A stretch of DNA of 64,000 nucleotides. Source: Jidongwangia harbinensis (GTDB lineage: Bacteria; Actinomycetota; Actinomycetes; Mycobacteriales; Micromonosporaceae). The notes below the pieces were generated by a model, which saw nothing but the letters and a program-made list of their open reading frames with translations, ran no database searches and had not been told where the DNA came from. This document shows, in pieces, positions 62,907 to 64,000 of this stretch (its first letter is position 1; every line of letters starts with the position of its first letter). Made by a program: the position numbers and the translations under genes. The stretch is taken from positions 186,001-250,000 of the forward strand of contig NZ_JAIWNC010000008.1 in the NCBI RefSeq assembly GCF_020216025.1. The letters run 5' to 3'.

Positions 62907-62980
62907 GGGGCTGTGGCGCAGTCTGGTAGCGCACCTCGTTCGCATCGAGGGGGTCAGGAGTTCAAATCTCCTCAGCTCCA
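62907..62980 (+). tRNA. tRNA-Ala (anticodon CGC)
   Basis: 74-nt cloverleaf: acceptor GGGGCTG pairs with CAGCTCC, including the G3-U70 identity pair of tRNA-Ala; D stem GCGC/GCGC, anticodon stem CCTCG/CGAGG with loop TTCGCAT (anticodon CGC at 62941-62943), T arm AGGAG-TTCAAAT-CTCCT. CCA is not encoded. Confidence 0.95.
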
Positions 62981-62991
62981 CCCCAGGTCAG

Positions 62992-63020
62992 AGGCCATCT
63001 TCGTCGCCAGAAGATGGCCT
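62992..63020 (+). terminator. Terminator of tRNA-Ala
   Basis: 11-bp stem AGGCCATCTTC / GAAGATGGCCT, 7-nt loop, then TTCTT. Confidence 0.75.
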
Positions 63021-63060
63021 TCTTCCGTTCCTGCCAGCAGCGAAGTACAGCAACCGCCCG

Positions 63061-63746
63061 TCACGAGTCGTTCAAGCCGTCCAAGCTGTCGCTCAGCCGT
63101 TGGAGGGCGTCGCGGGTTTGCTTCGATGACACCTGGGTGTAGATCTCCATCGTGACCTTGAAGTCAGCATGACGAAGGATCTGGATGGCAACCCGGGGGT
63201 GCACGTCAAGATCCGCTAGCAGCGATGCGCAGGTACGACGCGCGTCGTGAACACTGATCCGTCGAATCCCTGACTTCGAGATGCGGGCTACGAAGGCGCG
63301 GAAGAAGTTGCGCGGCTCGATCGGCGTGCCGAGCTGGGTAGTGAACACCATCCGGGATGTCTGCCATACCGGTCCGGCCTTCTCCTGAGCCGTCTTCTGC
63401 TGAGCCTGTCGCAGCCGTAGAGCTGCTACGCAGACCGGTGGGAGGGGCAGTGCTGCATCCGAGCCCTCAGTCTTCGTAGCGCGGTGATGGAGCTGGCGAC
63501 GGATGCGCTGGAGTTGCAGGCCCACGGTCAGCTCCGCTCGATCGAGGTCGATGTCGTCCCAAGTGAGCCCGAGCACTTCTCCCCGACGCAGGCCGAGCAC
63601 GAGGACCAGGGCGTAGGCGGCATAGAGCGGATCGTTGTCCGAGGCTGCTGACTCCAGGAAGGCTCGGCTTCATCGCTTGTCCAGGATCGACGCTCCGGCT
63701 TTCGGACCTTAGCCAGCTTGACCGTCATCGCGACGTTCTTGGCGAT
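63061..63746 (-). pseudogene. Tyrosine recombinase (integrase), frameshifted and N-terminally truncated
   Basis: The catalytic domain is complete: Arg in GLRRGEVLGLTW, HDARRTCASLL (His-x-x-Arg), RHADFKVT and Tyr in MEIYTQVS. Upstream in another frame lie VKLAKVRKPERRSWTSDEAE, and reading continues FLESAASDNDPLYAAYALVL after a 1-nt loss at 63661-63662. The N-terminal arm domain is missing: a TAG at 63747-63749 ends an unrelated frame just before. It faces the tRNA-Ala, the usual layout for integration at a tRNA 3' end. Confidence 0.85.
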
Positions 63747-64000
63747 CTATTCTTCCAACACGCGTGCGTAGTCGGCCGCCTCTCCGGCGGATCTCCGCAG
63801 CACGACGCCACGCCATCCATCGAAGCGCGGGCAAGCCGATATTCGATGTGCAGGCAATAGAGCAAGGCCAAGTCCCGTCGCGGGAAATTCTCTTCGTCGG
63901 CAAAGGCAGCATCCCCGCTCATTGCGCCGCCTGGTTGAGGGTTGCGCCAGGAGAGGAAGCCGTCGTAAGGCGGCGGCTTCAATTGCTCGACGGTGTGCCA
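63747..64000 (-). pseudogene. Fragment of unknown gene, frameshifted
   Basis: Open from the window end: HTVEQLKPPPYDGFLSWRNP ... ALLYCLHIEYRLAR, then in another frame RFDGWRGVVLRRSAGEAADY ARVLEE and stop; the shift is near 63826. Lower GC than the rest of the window. Family not recognised; probably cargo of the same decayed element. Confidence 0.55.

Overview
The window is high-GC actinobacterial chromosome (roughly 70-73 % GC by eye, many GTG starts, apparently many leaderless genes). Gene content and synteny (hemACDB, korAB, O-methyltransferase/htrA/tatB/mrp, 5-FCL/galU/moeA/rimJ, DUF6758, DUF3117) point to a filamentous actinomycete, most likely a Micromonosporaceae/Actinoplanes-type organism; that placement is inference from gene content, not a search.

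Layout. 1-4152: tetrapyrrole operon hemA(partial)-hemC-hemD(fused)-hemB. 4153-4568: a perfect 58-bp palindrome and a DnaA-box pair. 4569-14718: secreted nuclease, GNAT protein, lytic transglycosylase, FmdB-type zinc ribbon, cyclase/ATPase regulator, secreted phospholipase A2, K+ channel. 14715-19702: korAB, a solitary nuoA, a DivIVA-domain membrane protein and an SRPBCC protein. 19703-20903: minisatellites without genes. 20904-27591: tag, a repeat-bearing hypothetical, trypsin-like protease, PaaX regulator with enoyl-CoA hydratase, DUF3117, pepA, O-methyltransferase. 27744-32558: envelope/stress block htrA-tatB-mrp-DUF1003-MgtE/CBS, familiar from M. tuberculosis but without sigE-rseA. 32586-39967: PhzF, minisatellite, HAD, EamA exporter, lipoprotein, DUF4190 proteins, SDR, CoA-binding protein. 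39997-42444: an SOS-boxed Rv2578c-type radical SAM gene carrying an intein, and trx. 42871-45399: SpoU methylase, DUF6758, a 52-aa membrane protein, PH-domain protein.

45406-48553 is the most unusual part: a minus-strand run of six genes that is a tandem duplication of a three-gene module (stand-alone 77-aa LuxR HTH; small exported or membrane-anchored Pro-rich protein ending in a CxxC tail; about 355-aa winged-helix/sensor/LuxR regulator whose HTH is nearly the same as the stand-alone one). I know of no described system with this composition; it is the best candidate for a new system here, possibly self-regulating signalling or stress sensing.

48837-62823: PHP, MarC, RecB-like nuclease, MpaB-family oxygenase, FurA-type regulator, DUF2231, more minisatellites, SAF protein, a CIRCE-controlled Ruc-type zinc ribbon, 5-FCL, a GAF/GGDEF sensor, galU-moeA-rimJ. 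62907-64000: tRNA-Ala(CGC) followed by a decayed integrase and another broken gene of visibly lower GC, the edge of an old tRNA-integrated element. Recurring themes are direct or inverted repeats in gene-poor gaps, in-frame minisatellites in proteins, and a repeated TANNNT-N6/7-start pattern that suggests leaderless transcription.
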